In this document: in pieces, positions 40,135 to 50,156 of the stretch | Layout: each line of letters starts with the position of its first letter | How positions within the stretch are numbered: position 1 is the stretch's first letter | Origin: Phaeosaccion multiseriatum | Lineage: Eukaryota > Ochrophyta, other classes | DNA: 64,000 bases | Direction: 5' to 3' | Assembly (NCBI GenBank): GCA_965112735.1 | Contig: OZ218961.1 | Coordinates: 1,240,001-1,304,000 of the forward strand | Notes under the pieces: generated by a model | What the model was told of the DNA's origin: nothing | The model's database searches: none | What the model saw: only the letters and a program-made list of their open reading frames with translations | Position numbers and translations under genes: made by a program

Positions 40135-42084
40135 TCAATACAACTCAATAACCTCCACTTGAAGGCCCTCGGGCAGCTGGGCAGGGAGCTCGATTCCCTC
40201 GAAAACCTCAAGTCGCTTCAGACGTGCAGGCAGATCTGGGAGCGGCTGGTGAAACTCCTTTCCCAGCTGCAGAGTCCGAAGAGAGGCAGGCAGGGTTAAC
40301 GGATGATTGAACTCCGAGAACTCGAAAAATCTCAGCTCCTCCAGCCCGTCCGGCAGATCCGATAGGGGCTGGTCATACTCATATCCCAGCTCCAGAGTCC
40401 GAAGAGAGGCAGGCAGGGTTAACGGATGATTGAACTCCGACACCTCGGAAAATATCAGCTCCTTCAGCCCGTCCGGCAGATCCGATAGGGGCTGGGTATA
40501 CTTATATCCCAGCTCCAGAGTCCGAAGAGAGGCAGGCAGAATCAACGGATGATCAAACCTCGAATAATCGGAAAATTTCAGCTCCTCCAGCCCGTCCGGC
40601 AGATCCGATAGGGGCTGGTGATACACCTCTCCCAGCTCCAGAGTCCGAAGAGAGGCAGGCACGGTGAACGGATGATTAAAGCTCGAGCGCTCGTCAAATC
40701 GCAGCTCCTTGAGCCCGTCCGGCAGATCCGATAGGGGCTGGTTATACTCCTTTCCCAGCTCCAGAGTCCGAAGAGTGGCAGGCAGGGTTAACGGATGATT
40801 AAACTTTGAGTCCCTGGGAAATTTCAGCTCCTCCAGCCCGTCCGGTAGATCCGACAGGGGCTCGTTATACTGCATTCCCAGCTCCAGAGTCCGAAGAGAG
40901 GCAGGCAGGGTTAACGGATGATCAAACTCCGACACATCGGAAAATCTCAGCTCCTTGAGCTCGTCCGGCAAATCCGATAGGGGCTGGGTATACTCCTTTC
41001 CCAACTCCAGAGTCCGAAGAGAGGCAGGCAGGGTTAACGGATGATTAAACGTCGAGTCACGGGCAAATTCCAGCTCCTCCAGCCCGTCCGGCAGATCCGA
41101 TAGGGGCTGGGTATACTTATATCCCAGGTGCAGAGTCCGAAGAGAGGCAGGCAGGATCAACGGATGGTTAAACGCAGAGTCTTCGACAAATTTCAGCTCC
41201 TTGAGCCCGTCCGGCAGATCCGATAGGGGCTGGTTATACTCCTTTCCCAGCTCCAGAGTCCGAAGAGAGGCAGGAAGCTTCAATGGACGATTGAAACGAC
41301 TTGAATAGCCGCCAAACTTCAGCTCTTCAAGAGAGCTAGGAAGAGTCATGTCATCGTCAAACGAGCTTCCAAGCGTGATCTTCCGCAGCGATGGGGGGAG
41401 GTCCAAAGGACGATTGTATGCGGAATGAGGATGAAAGCTCAACTCCCTCAAGGCGTGCGGAAGTTTGACCTCTTCTTGAAAATATCTCCCAAAGTGTACA
41501 CTCTCCAGCCAGTCAGGAAGACGCAGGCCACGACAGTTGGAATCATCTCCCAAGCGAACGTGCTTCACCGAGGGAGGGAGCACTCTCAGCCCTTCCCGAA
41601 CAAGGGCAATGTCCGCCGCCAGAACATCAACAGATGAAAAGAGCCGCGCTTTTGCAAAGCCCAGCGTGACAGCGCTGACCGGAAAATGCCTTTCGTTGGG
41701 AATCTCTCCTCCTCCCTCTCCACACTGCTGGGCCCGCTGCTGCTGCTCCTGGAGGCCTCGGCTCTGCCCCTCGTCAGGAGCAGATGATGCTCCTCCTTCC
41801 CCAGATGGCTCAAGTTCAAGCCGCTGCCGCTGCTGGTGCTCGAGCATCTTCAGTATTCTCTGCTGGACCGCTGTAGGCACATCGCAGTGTAGAACAAGTC
41901 GCCTCCCCGCTACTGCATCCACCTCTCTGCACAGGCCCCACAGACTCTTGGTGGAGCCCACGTTTGCAACAATGAGGTTCAGCACCTTCACTCCATCCCA
42001 GTCATTGGGACCTTCTGACCGCCGCCTTGAAGCACCAGATGCGATGGTGGTCTCGGCTGCTGCTCGTCTCTTTCCCGCCTCCAT
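40135..42084 (-). CDS. FNIP-repeat leucine-rich protein, copy B
   Basis: Single-exon frame; ATG 42084 is chosen because it aligns with copy A's start (MEAGKRRAAAETTIASGA), giving 649 residues. Same layout as copy A: basic N-terminus, Gln/Glu-rich linker with GEGGASSAPDEGQ, then repeats. It has about eight to nine full ~41-residue FNIP units against six to seven in A, several with FDHP in place of FNHP. The C-terminus is short (EGLQVEVIELY) without copy A's acidic tail. Both copies being fully open over ~2 kb suggests both are under selection, in contrast to the adjoining decarboxylase remnants. Confidence 0.9.
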   Translation of the reverse strand: MEAGKRRAAAETTIASGASRRRSEGPNDWDGVKVLNLIVANVGSTKSLWGLCREVDAVAGRRLVLHCDVPTAVQQRILKMLEHQQRQRLELEPSGEGGASSAPDEGQSRGLQEQQQRAQQCGEGGGEIPNERHFPVSAVTLGFAKARLFSSVDVLAADIALVREGLRVLPPSVKHVRLGDDSNCRGLRLPDWLESVHFGRYFQEEVKLPHALRELSFHPHSAYNRPLDLPPSLRKITLGSSFDDDMTLPSSLEELKFGGYSSRFNRPLKLPASLRTLELGKEYNQPLSDLPDGLKELKFVEDSAFNHPLILPASLRTLHLGYKYTQPLSDLPDGLEELEFARDSTFNHPLTLPASLRTLELGKEYTQPLSDLPDELKELRFSDVSEFDHPLTLPASLRTLELGMQYNEPLSDLPDGLEELKFPRDSKFNHPLTLPATLRTLELGKEYNQPLSDLPDGLKELRFDERSSFNHPFTVPASLRTLELGEVYHQPLSDLPDGLEELKFSDYSRFDHPLILPASLRTLELGYKYTQPLSDLPDGLKELIFSEVSEFNHPLTLPASLRTLELGYEYDQPLSDLPDGLEELRFFEFSEFNHPLTLPASLRTLQLGKEFHQPLPDLPARLKRLEVFEGIELPAQLPEGLQVEVIELY

Positions 42085-42531
42085 GTCTTTCTTCTTCTCT
42101 CTCCGCCTATTCACCGAATAAATTCCTCTGCCGACGGAAAACTCACCCAAACAAGCAGAGAGCGGGGAAGGTAGGGCGAGGGGCTGGAAGGGAGGTTGTC
42201 CGCCGTGTGCTCACAAAGGTCACGGGGGAAGGAGGATGGGGAAAGGGCTTGGGGGGAAGGAGGATGGGGAAATAGCTTGGGGGGAAGGAAGGCCTGATTG
42301 TTCAAAAAAATTTCAAAACGATCGTCTTTGATCTCCCAAAAGTAAAGAAAAGCTGATAAGGGTGGGGTGGGGTCTGGAAAGAACCAACAGGCCCACATCG
42401 CTCATGGGTTCCCGCAGACCTCCTCCCCTTGGTCCAGAGAGTCTGAGCCTGACAGGGACGACAACAGGAAAAGCCGAGGCAGCAGCTCCGTTAGCAGCAG
42501 CAGCCTCTCCGCATTCGTCGCGTCTGTCCCC

Positions 42532-42824
42532 AGAGAGCGACGCGAGTGCCGCGGTCTCCTCTTCGCAAGCGGTCACTCTCGCCGGCCTCTCCCCGGAGGC
42601 GATGTAGCAGCGGGAGTGATGCAAAGCCACCTGAGCAGCAGCCAGCAGCAGCAGAGGCTCCAGCGGAGGAGGAGGAGGAGGAGGAGGAGGAGGAGGAGGA
42701 GGAGGAAGAGGACAAGAAACCAGTCTTCCGTGGCACCTTGCTCGGAGCGAGGGACAACGACAGCAAGTCGCCTCACGGCCGCCAGCTCAAGAGGTACGAC
42801 AGGAGGACACAAAGAAACAAGTAG
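42532..42824 (+). CDS. Hypothetical acidic/basic protein, terminal exon (copy B)
   Basis: An exon beginning after a CCCAG acceptor inside the 54-bp stretch that copy A lacks. It reads RSPLRKRSLSPASPRRRCSS, a Glu run coded by (GAG)n, then KKPVFRGTLLGARDNDSKSP and RQLKRYDRRTQRNK with a stop at 42822-42824. Upstream sequence from 42410 (SRESEPDRDDNRKSRGSSS) may be the preceding exon. The gene is divergent from FNIP copy B. The Arg/Ser and Lys/Arg composition hints at a nuclear protein, but no family is recognised. Copy A's version is frameshifted. Confidence 0.4.
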
Positions 42825-43102
42825 GAAGGAGGGGGAGAGGAGTACCTGCGGGTGAGGTTGGCTGGGAGGCTGGCGGGGGCCCTGGCTGGGGACGGAAGAG
42901 TGGAGCCAGCAAGCAGCCAACAAGGGTGGAAGCACTTTGCAAATGTTGGGTTGGTTTTGGTTCGAGTGGGTCGGTGCGTGGGTGGGTGGGGTATGTGCAT
43001 GTCGTCTCATCTCCTCTCATCTGCTCTCTATGCTCTCTGTGCACATCACCCTCCTTCTATCAGCCCATCTACTGCCATCTGTCCCTCCCCACCCCTTGGC
43101 AG

Positions 43103-44734
43103 TGGGAGGTGAACAGGCGTCCTTCACGCTCAATTTCTCTAAAAGCTCCGGCAACATCGTCGCACAGTACTATAACTTCATCCGGTAAGTCAGTGACGGA
43201 CTGAATGACTCACTGACTGAGGGAGTGCGTGAGCCAGTAAGCGAGTGAATTACTGAATACCAAAGAGTCGGTCAGTCAGTACGGAGTGTCAGAGGGCAAC
43301 GCTGGATGGCACTGGATGGAAGTGGCGAGTTGCAGTTTCCGAGCCGAGGTCCTGTGACGCACGATGGTCCTCGGACCCCACTCGAAGCTTTCCCCCTTAT
43401 CTTCCCCCCTCTCTACGCGTTTGTTGCGTGTGCTTTTCGTCTCTTGCCCTGCGGCCCTACATACCTGTCCCTCCGTGCTGTATCACCAACTGCTGTGCTG
43501 TGCTATATCTGTGCTGCACTGCGTCGACTTCCATGACAAGCTTGGGCAAGTCCGGGTATTTTCAGGTGCAGTCTACTTGCCGTCTGTGGTGGCGACGGCC
43601 ACTACCCGTACACGACTGCCCAGTACGACTACAGAAACCGACCTGCTTGTGCCAGGGCCAACAGCAATCTGCATGGCATACAGTTTCACGCACCTCACAG
43701 CGCCTCCACTCTCTCTCTTTCTCTTCGCTTAACTGAGCTGCTTTGGTGGCATTTTCAGCTCAAGCGAGTGGAGGTGAAGGCTCCTTCTTGCCTGACTTTC
43801 AGTGGAGGTCGGTCAATCCCTCCAGACCATTCCTGTTCACTTGTGTCGCACCTTCACCGGCCCCTTGTTACTCTCCCTCTGTCTGTCGCTTCTCTCGCTA
43901 CCGGTGGCGGGGCTCTTCTGTTCTTCTTCTCGTGATGTGATCAGCGTAACTGTTTGGTGTGTGGGTGGGTGGGTGTGTGGGTGGGTGAGTGAGATAGTGA
44001 GTGAGTGAGTGAGATAGTGAGTGACTGGGTGAGTGAGTGAGATAGTGAGTGAGTTGGTGAGTGGGTGAGTGGGTGAGTGAGATAGTGAGTGAGATAGTGA
44101 GTGAGATAGTGAGTGAGTGGGTGAGTGAGTGAGTGAGTAAGTGAGTGAGTGTGAGTGGGTGACTGGGTGACTGGGTGACTGGGTGAGTGGGTGAGTGGGT
44201 GAGTGAGTGAGTGAGTGAGTGAGTGAGTGAGTGAGTGAGTGAGTGCATGCGTGAGTGATTGAGCGAGTGATTGAGCGAGTGATGAGCGATTGAGTGTGTG
44301 AGTGAGTGAGCAGCTCCAATCATGCCTTTGCCCCTCCTCTTTGTTGCCCACCGCCCCTCCACTTGCTTCTCACCCACGACGTTTCCCTCCCTTCACGCTC
44401 CTCTCCCCTTGCCCGCCGCTGCGACGCGCCGCACTCAGGAGAATGCCGAGTTCTTGCGCTCGTCGCTCGTCAAGACGGTGAGCACACAAACACTCACTTC
44501 AAAGGATGGCATTGGATGGCTTGACTTGCAACAGAAGTACTGGGTGAGAAACACCCCTCCCTCCCTCTTACCCCTCAGGGCATGGTGACCATCGTGGACA
44601 AGGCGCACATCCCCGTGGTGGCGTGGAGTCTCACCGCTGGCGCCAACTGCAGCGTATTCGACCTCCAGGACAAGCTTCGCAACAAGGGCTGGATAGTTCC
44701 GGCCTACACGTGCCCACAGGGCGCCACTGACATG
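43103..44734 (+). pseudogene. Glutamate decarboxylase C-terminal exons, copy B
   Basis: Counterpart of copy A: exon near 43103-43185 (QASFTLNFSKSSGNIVAQYY), 43540-43565 (LGKSGYFQ), 44440-44478 (ENAEFLRSSLVKT) and 44579-44734 (GWIVPAYTCPQGATDM). Here the acceptor before LGKSGYF is a proper AAG. However, a 4-bp loss right after the acceptor at 43102 shifts the first exon, and ~95 bp containing the downstream donor is gone. No core exons exist upstream and the 3' exons are missing. The two copies therefore carry different lesions. The AYTCP motif is closer to family consensus than copy A's ACTCP. Confidence 0.8.
43955..44308. repeat. (GAGT)n intronic tract, copy B
   Basis: Counterpart of 37311-37612, with interspersed GAGATAGT units. 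A (GGGTGC)n tract at 44740-44905 follows the last decarboxylase exon. Confidence 0.95.
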
Positions 44735-44999
44735 GTGTGTGTTTGTGCGAGGGTGTGTGGGTGCGTGACTGAGTGAGTGCGTGGGTGCGTGGGTGCGTGG
44801 GTGCGTGGGTGCGTGGGTGCGTGCGTGAGTGGGTGAGTGCGTGTGCGTGTGTGCGTGCGTGGGTGCGTGAGTGCGTGAGTGCGTGAGTGCGTGGGTGCGT
44901 AGCAGAGAGGTTGCTTCTACAAGTTGATCTTCGAGTGAAAAAAATTCCAACGCTTTCTAGAGGTGTTGGTGATTTGGACGTTTCGGTCTGTGATTGTGG

Positions 45000-45989
45000 C
45001 TCCGGTCAGACCTGGCTCGCTCAGAGGCTCTAGAGCTAGCTACAGGGGGCGAGGCAAAAATATAGTGTCTTAGCTGCCGGGTGAGGAATTGGCTGGGTGT
45101 CGCCCTCCTCCCTTATCCCAATTCTCCCTCTTGTCCTGCGAGTACGCCCAATGGAGCGACCCCCCCCCCCCCCCCCACCTTGTGAGCATGCCCCCCTGCC
45201 TGTGTCGAAGCAACTCTGACGTGCTACCGAGCGTTTCTCGATAGCATGCTACTGGCTGGCTGGGCGCGCTGTGCGTCGCTCCGGACCCGGCCGGTAGCTA
45301 GCTAGCGCGCTACTGGCTGGTGGTCGGCGCCGCCGGCAGCAGCCAGCCAGGCAGCATGCCAGCTGACACCGCGGTAGCAGGTAGTAGCAGCTGCCGGTCG
45401 GTCGGAGGGAGGGAAGGAGGGAGGGGAGCTGTTGTGTACGGACATCATGCAGTCATATAGGCTGGAGGAATGGAGAGTTGTAGTCTGTGGCGCTCTCTTA
45501 CTCTAGCATCTTTGCCCTAGCTAGCTAAAGGAGACTCGGCTCTTTGCTGCTGGAGCTGAGGCAAGGCCTCCAAACTTTACAACCTTGGCTTGCACCTGTC
45601 TCTTAGCTTATTGGCTCACTTTCCGACTTGCTAGTCGGCCCCATGCACGTCTAAACCGCTCGGCCTTCGGCCGATCTTGGCTTACGCCGGCGGCCTCCTC
45701 CGTCCGCTCTAGGCCGCTCACTTTTCAGTCCTAGGCGGCCTATATAGCTAGCCCGCCTCTAGGCAGCCTCCCAGTGACCGTGGGTGCGTGCATGGTGCCG
45801 CCCAGCCAGTGGGTAGCAGCATGCCTGTAGGTCTGCACTCCTCGTAGGGCCAGCGAGGCGGAAGAGACAACACGAACGAAGTCTACTCCTCACCTCCAAT
45901 CCCAGCTTGGTCTCTGCACTCGCTCAGCGAGACCTCTCAACCTCAGCATTTCAGCTCTTGAGTCGAAGGGGTCGACAGCCGGACCACCT
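45000..45989. other. CTAG-rich non-coding stretch
   Basis: No supported gene. Frequent CTAGCTAGC, GCTGGCTGG and AGGCCTAGG-type words and a 14-nt C run near 45160. It resembles the CTAG/AGGCC-rich arms at 47100-47260, suggesting common origin. Confidence 0.5.
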
Positions 45990-46400
45990 TTGATCGACAG
46001 CTTTGCGGAATTCAGCATCCGCATGGCGAAGGCCAAGGAAGCTGAGGATCAGCAGGACGCTGCAGACTCAGAGGATGTCGCGGGGGCAGCAGCCAGCCAG
46101 ATACAGCATCCGAGGCGGACAACGAGGAGGAAGCAGCTCCCGCCGACGAGGAGCGAGGAGATTGGCAGCAGCAGTTCGGACAGCGAAGAGGAGTCTCCGC
46201 GTATGCCCGCTGTTGTTTTGGTGCCCTCTCGGTTGCCATCCTCTCTCTTAGCTACTGCTCCCAACTTCCCATCCGGGGAGGTTACCGAGAAGGCTCTTAT
46301 TGCTTACTATTTTAGCAGTATGAGCGACACCTCTACTTCCGGTGATACACTGCCATGGGGGGAAGCACTTTCCGACTTGCTAGCAATGGCAGGGTTGGCT
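45990..46400 (+). CDS. Uncharacterised ORF running into a GGGA tract
   Basis: Open from about 45833, with ATG at 45990. The first ~135 residues have ordinary composition (LIDSFAEFSIRMAKAKEAED, then TRRKQLPPTRSEEIGSSSSD and EVTEKALIAYYFSS). The frame then enters the (GGGA)n/(GGAA)n tract and remains formally open as GREG/RKEG repeats to 47108, where translation is meaningless or an exon has ended. Acidic and Ser-rich sequence with one hydrophobic patch; no family recognised. It could be a host exon or a remnant belonging to the element. Confidence 0.3.
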
Positions 46401-46401
46401 A

Positions 46402-47083
46402 CAGAGGGAGGGAGGGAGGGAGGGAGAGAGGGAGGGAGGAAGGGAGGGAGGGAGGGAGTGGGAGCGAAAGTGGAGGGAGGGAGGGAAAGTGGAGGGATGG
46501 AGGGAGGGAGGGAGGGAGGGAGGGAGGGAGGGAGGGAGGGAGGGAGGGAGGGAGGGAGGGAGGGAGGGAGGGAGGGAGGGAGGGAGGGAGGGAGGGAGGG
46601 AGGGAGGGAGGGAGGGAGGGAGGGAGGGAGGGAGGGAGGGAGGGAGGGAGGGAGGGAGGGAGGGAGGGAGGGAGGGAGGGAGGGAGGGAGGGAGGGAGGG
46701 AGGGAGGGAGGGAGGGAGGGAGGGAGGGAGGGAGGGAGGGAGGGAGGGAGGGAGGGAGGGAGGGAGGGAGGGAGGGAGGGAGGGAGGGAGGGAGGGAGGG
46801 AGGGAGGGAGGGAGGGAGGGAGGGAGGGAGGGAGGGAGGAAGGGAGGGAGGAAGGAAGGAAGGAAGGAAGGAAGGAAGGAAGGAAGGAAGGAAGGAAGGA
46901 AGGAAGGACGGAAGGAAGGAAGGAAGGAAGGAAGGAAGGAAGGAAGGAAGGAAGGAAGGAAGGAAGGAAGGAAGGAAGGAAGGAAGGAAGGAAGGAAGGA
47001 AGGAAGGAAGGAAGGAAGGAAGGAAGGAAGGAAGGAAGGAAGGAAGGAAGGAAGGAAGGAAGGAAGGAAGGAAGGAAGGAAGG
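46402..47083. repeat. (GGGA)n followed by (GGAA)n, ~680 bp
   Basis: A nearly pure GGGA tract to about 46840, switching abruptly to pure GGAA to 47083. GGAA resumes at 47593-47650 on the far side of the foldback element, so the element interrupts a microsatellite. Confidence 0.97.
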
Positions 47084-47089
47084 GGAAGT

Positions 47090-47592
47090 CGGCCCCAGAC
47101 TGGCCTAGAAGCCTATGCTCTAGGCCCTAGGCCGGCCATTTTTTCTCCCTAGGCCGGTGGTTCTAGGCCTAGGCCTCGATAGGCCTCGGCCGGGGGGGGC
47201 TGCGCCAAAAATAGGCCTAGGCCGGGGGCCTGCGGCCCCCCTAGGCCGTCCGAATTTCGTCTCTATCGGCCCTGGAAGAGGTTATCAGATTACTGATTAC
47301 GGCCGGCGCAGCCGGCCTGATTACTGATTACTGCCGGCGCCAGCCGGCCTGATTACTGATTATGGCGCCAGCCGGGCCTGATTACTGATTATGGCCGGCG
47401 CCAGCCGGGTCTGATTACTGATTATGACCGGCGCCAGCCGGCCTGATTACTGATTATGACGGGCGCTAGCCGGCCTGATTACTGATTATTGGCGCCAGCC
47501 GGCCTGATTACTGATTATGGTCGGCGAATACTGTAACCTCTTCCAGGGCCGATCTCTAGGCCTAGGCTTCTAGCTAGGCCAGTCTGGGGTCG
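47090..47592. mobile_element. Foldback (long inverted repeat) element inside a GGAA tract
   Basis: Outer arms: CCCAGACTGGCCTAG at ~47094 and its complement CTAGGCCAGTCTGGG at ~47574. Inner arms: ATCGGCCCTGGAAGAGGTTA (47265-47284), whose perfect reverse complement is at 47534-47553. Between the inner arms are about eight ~31-bp units with GATTACTGATTA and a GGCGCCAGCCGG palindrome. GGAA microsatellite abuts both ends. The structure could fold into one long hairpin, as in foldback/MITE elements. No coding capacity. Confidence 0.8.
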
Positions 47593-47785
47593 AAGGAAGG
47601 AAGGAAGGAAGGATGGAAGAAAGGAAGGAAGGAAGAAAGGAAGGAAGTAAAAGGATGGATGGGATGAAGGATGGATGGAAGGATGGCTTTATGAAGGCCT
47701 TTTTTCGTCATCACATGGAGTCGTCCATGTCTAGTTGGAGGAGAAGAAATTTTTTTTAGAAGACGTTTTTTTCAGCCTGTCGTTG

Positions 47786-47878
47786 TCCTCTTTAGCTCAG
47801 TTTGGTTAGAGCGTACGACTGTTAAAAGACACCCTGTAAGGTATCGTGAGGCCCTTGGTTCGACCCCAAGAAGAGGAG
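47786..47878 (+). tRNA. trnN-GUU: tRNA-Asn (GTT) with an 18-nt intron
   Basis: The acceptor stem TCCTCTT (47786-47792) pairs with AAGAGGA (47871-47877), with G as discriminator. D stem GCTC/GAGC with a 10-nt loop. Anticodon stem TACGA/TCGTG with loop C-T-GTT-A-A. T stem CTTGG/CCAAG with loop TTCGACC. The loop is interrupted after position 37 by 18 nt (47825-47842), the canonical eukaryotic nuclear tRNA intron site. A T run follows at ~47901-47907, a possible Pol III terminator. Confidence 0.92.
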
Positions 47879-48539
47879 GGCGATTCGCCGCCACAAAAGC
47901 TTTTTTTCCCTCTTTCATCCACTTTTTTTTTTTTTTTTTTTTTTTTGTTGTTGTGAGGTTCTGGCTAGTGGAGAAGTCAGAAGTGAAATGAAGAACAGCA
48001 GCACACAAGGATACCCAACAGATAGAGGGTTCGAGTGTGATATCAAAAACTGAGCATACTGTGGAGTCTCAAAGGTGGTGCACATGTTGGAATCCGGATT
48101 ATCGTCGACATTTGGGGGACGCTCCTTTTGTATGCGCGATCAGTCGCAGGTGGAAGTTGGAGATAAAGGAGAGTTTGTAAAGACAGACCAATACACCATT
48201 TCCCTCCCTCCCTTCTCTCCCTCCTGGCGACTCCTCTTCTCCACATAGGGTGGCACAATCTCATCGCCCCCCCTTCCTTTCCAATCCCCACTCTACTACT
48301 TGACTCGCTCGCACGCTACCTTCGTACGATATACCAGTCGACCAACTCCGGTTCCACCGCCAGACTCCATGCGCAACGCCGCTATGAAGGAAGCAAATCT
48401 GGATGTTTTTTTCTTTTTTTCTTTTTTCCGGAATCACAGACCCGAAACGTCCAAATCACCAACACCTGTAGCGAAAATGCCTTTTGCCCACAGAAAGAGA
48501 AATAGCCTAAAATCCAAAAGCTACATCTCTGGGTACGCC

Positions 48540-49543
48540 GTGCCAAGACCACTGGACTTGCGCTGTACCAGCCCGACATTACCTCCGAAACAAAACCCCT
48601 CAACCCCGCTGCCCAGAAAAGCGAACGAGAAAGAAGAAGGGGAGAGAGAAAAAGAACGGAACGCTTCGCTCGTGCTGTGGACGGGGCGTCTTCTCGGGGT
48701 GGAAGGTGGAAGAGGAGGAGAGGGCGACTCAGCTGGAGATACAAGTGCTGAGGAGCAAAAAGCCAAGAGAATCGACGCGGAGAGGGAAGGGCGTCGTAAA
48801 GCGAGGGAGGAATAACAGAGGCTGGGTAACTGAAAGGCCGCCGTTCTGGCCGCCCGAAACGAAAATGATGTGACGCAGGTACCGGAGCTGATGGAGCGAG
48901 ATGCGAGCCTTGCAGGGTGGGGGGGCGGCGTAGTGGATAGAGAGTGGGGGGGACCCTTGTCTTCTGACCTCTTCCTCCTCCTTTAACACCAACAGGCTGG
49001 AGCATGATTGGCGCACCTCTCCCCAGCTGGGCCTCCACATTCTTTGTGGCCGAGGTTGGGGAGGAGCTTCCCCGTGCAGCGGCCCCAGGGGTTTGTGGAC
49101 GCAGACCCCGACATGTCCAAGCTACGGGTAAGAATAGGTGCCTCTACTTGTAACGCTTAGCGAACCAACGTGTCCTCGGGGGTCCCTCCCGGCGTGGTGA
49201 ATGAGTACCCACTCTCTCTTGCTCTGTGTGTGTGGTTGAGTATATATAGATGTGTGTCCGTTTGTTGCTCTGCATGCGTGTATTTGCTTGGGTCGCCACG
49301 TGTTCTTTGCGTTGGAAGAGAAAGCAAATCTCGCTACTGTTCGCTGCCATCTGTGTGTTTCCTTTGTGTTTGTAAAGGTGTGCATGCTCACCCCCACCGC
49401 GGGCGAGAAAGTGTGGGGTGCTGCTCCAGGCCTTGTTCGATGTGTGTAACCAACGCCTATGGCGCAACGACCTGACCATGAAAGACCTGCTCGAAGTGTT
49501 GGTGCTGGATGCGACGAGGAGGCCCCAGGTGTTAAAGCTGGTG
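48540..49543 (+). CDS. Fragments of an unrecognised plus-strand gene
   Basis: Coding-like pieces: ~48480-48815 (charged, ending EEQKAKRIDAEREGRRKARE), ~48990-49127 (FPVQRPQGFVDADPDMSKLR before GTAAGA), and ~49415-49543 (CGVLLQALFDVCNQRLWRND, then LLEVLVLDATRRPQVLKL before GTGAGTGAG). The last two have good splice borders and look like a helical protein. The first overlaps the right inverted repeat at 48432-48468. The gene may continue beyond the repeat deserts; a short candidate piece (SATTQLSSALLPMSTLP) is at ~50299-50349. No family recognised. Confidence 0.35.
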
Positions 49544-50030
49544 AGTGAGTGAGTGAGGGAGGGAGTGCGTGCGTGGGTGGGTGGGTGGGTGAGTGAGTGA
49601 GGGACTGAGGGAGTGCGTGCGTGTGTGGGTGGGTGCGTGAGTGAGTGAGTGAGTGAGTGAGTGAGTACGTTAGTGAGTGAGTGAGTGAGTGAGTGAGTGA
49701 GTGAGTGAGTGAGTGAGTGAGTGAGTGAGTGAGTGAGTGAGTGAGTGAGTGAGTGAGTGAGGGAGGGAGTGCGTGCGTGGGTGGGTGGGTGGGTGGGTGG
49801 GTGAGTGAGTGAGTGAGTGACTGAGGGAGTGCGTGCGTGCGTGGGTGGGTGCGTGAGTGAGTGAGTGAGTGAGTAAGTACGTGAGTGAGTGAGTGAGTGA
49901 GTGAGTGAGTGAGTGAGTGAGTGATTGAGGTAGTGAGTGAGTGAGTGAGTGAGTGAGGGACTGAGTGAGTGAGTAAGGAGTCAGTGCGTGAGTGAGGGAC
50001 TGTGGGACTAACTGACAGACTGAGTGAGCA
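49540..50030. repeat. (GAGT)n tract beginning at a splice donor
   Basis: Begins at the donor CTG|GTGAGTGAGTGA and continues ~490 bp with GGGT and GCGT variants. Confidence 0.95.
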
Positions 50031-50156
50031 AGAGCTTGACCTGTAAGTGACCCCCCTTTCACGACTCCACCCCAGCCTATCCCACCTTAAACCACCCAAG
50101 AGGACGACGCCATGAAAAAAAAAGGTCTTCTGAAAGAAATTAGCGCATCGTTCGCT

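Larger units (their letters stand above)
39890..44745. repeat. Segmental duplication, copy B
   Basis: Partner of 32900-38040. It stops shortly after the decarboxylase exon ending at 44734, so the last two exons of copy A (38470-38599, 39050-39181) are not duplicated. Confidence 0.9.
44962..48468. mobile_element. Candidate element bounded by ~35-bp inverted repeats
   Basis: AGGTGTTGGTGATTTGGACG (44962 onward, continuing TTTCGGTCTGTGATT) recurs as its reverse complement at 48432-48468, with one inserted base. The 3.5 kb between differs in texture from both flanks: CTAG-rich GC-rich sequence, an ORF, a GGGA/GGAA tract, a foldback element and a tRNA. The left end coincides within ~60 bp of the end of the segmental duplication and its repeat tail. 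No convincing target-site duplication and no transposase are seen, so it may be a non-autonomous element or a chance remnant. Confidence 0.5.

Noticed and set aside
44970-44985. GTTGGTGATTTGG in the 35-bp inverted repeat as a further copy of the dispersed word
   Set aside because: Only 9 bases match and the flanks differ; it belongs to the inverted repeat.
46402-47152. Long ORFs of GREG/RKEG repeats
   Set aside because: They are translations of pure GGGA/GGAA microsatellite, open in several frames at once; no start context or conserved protein.
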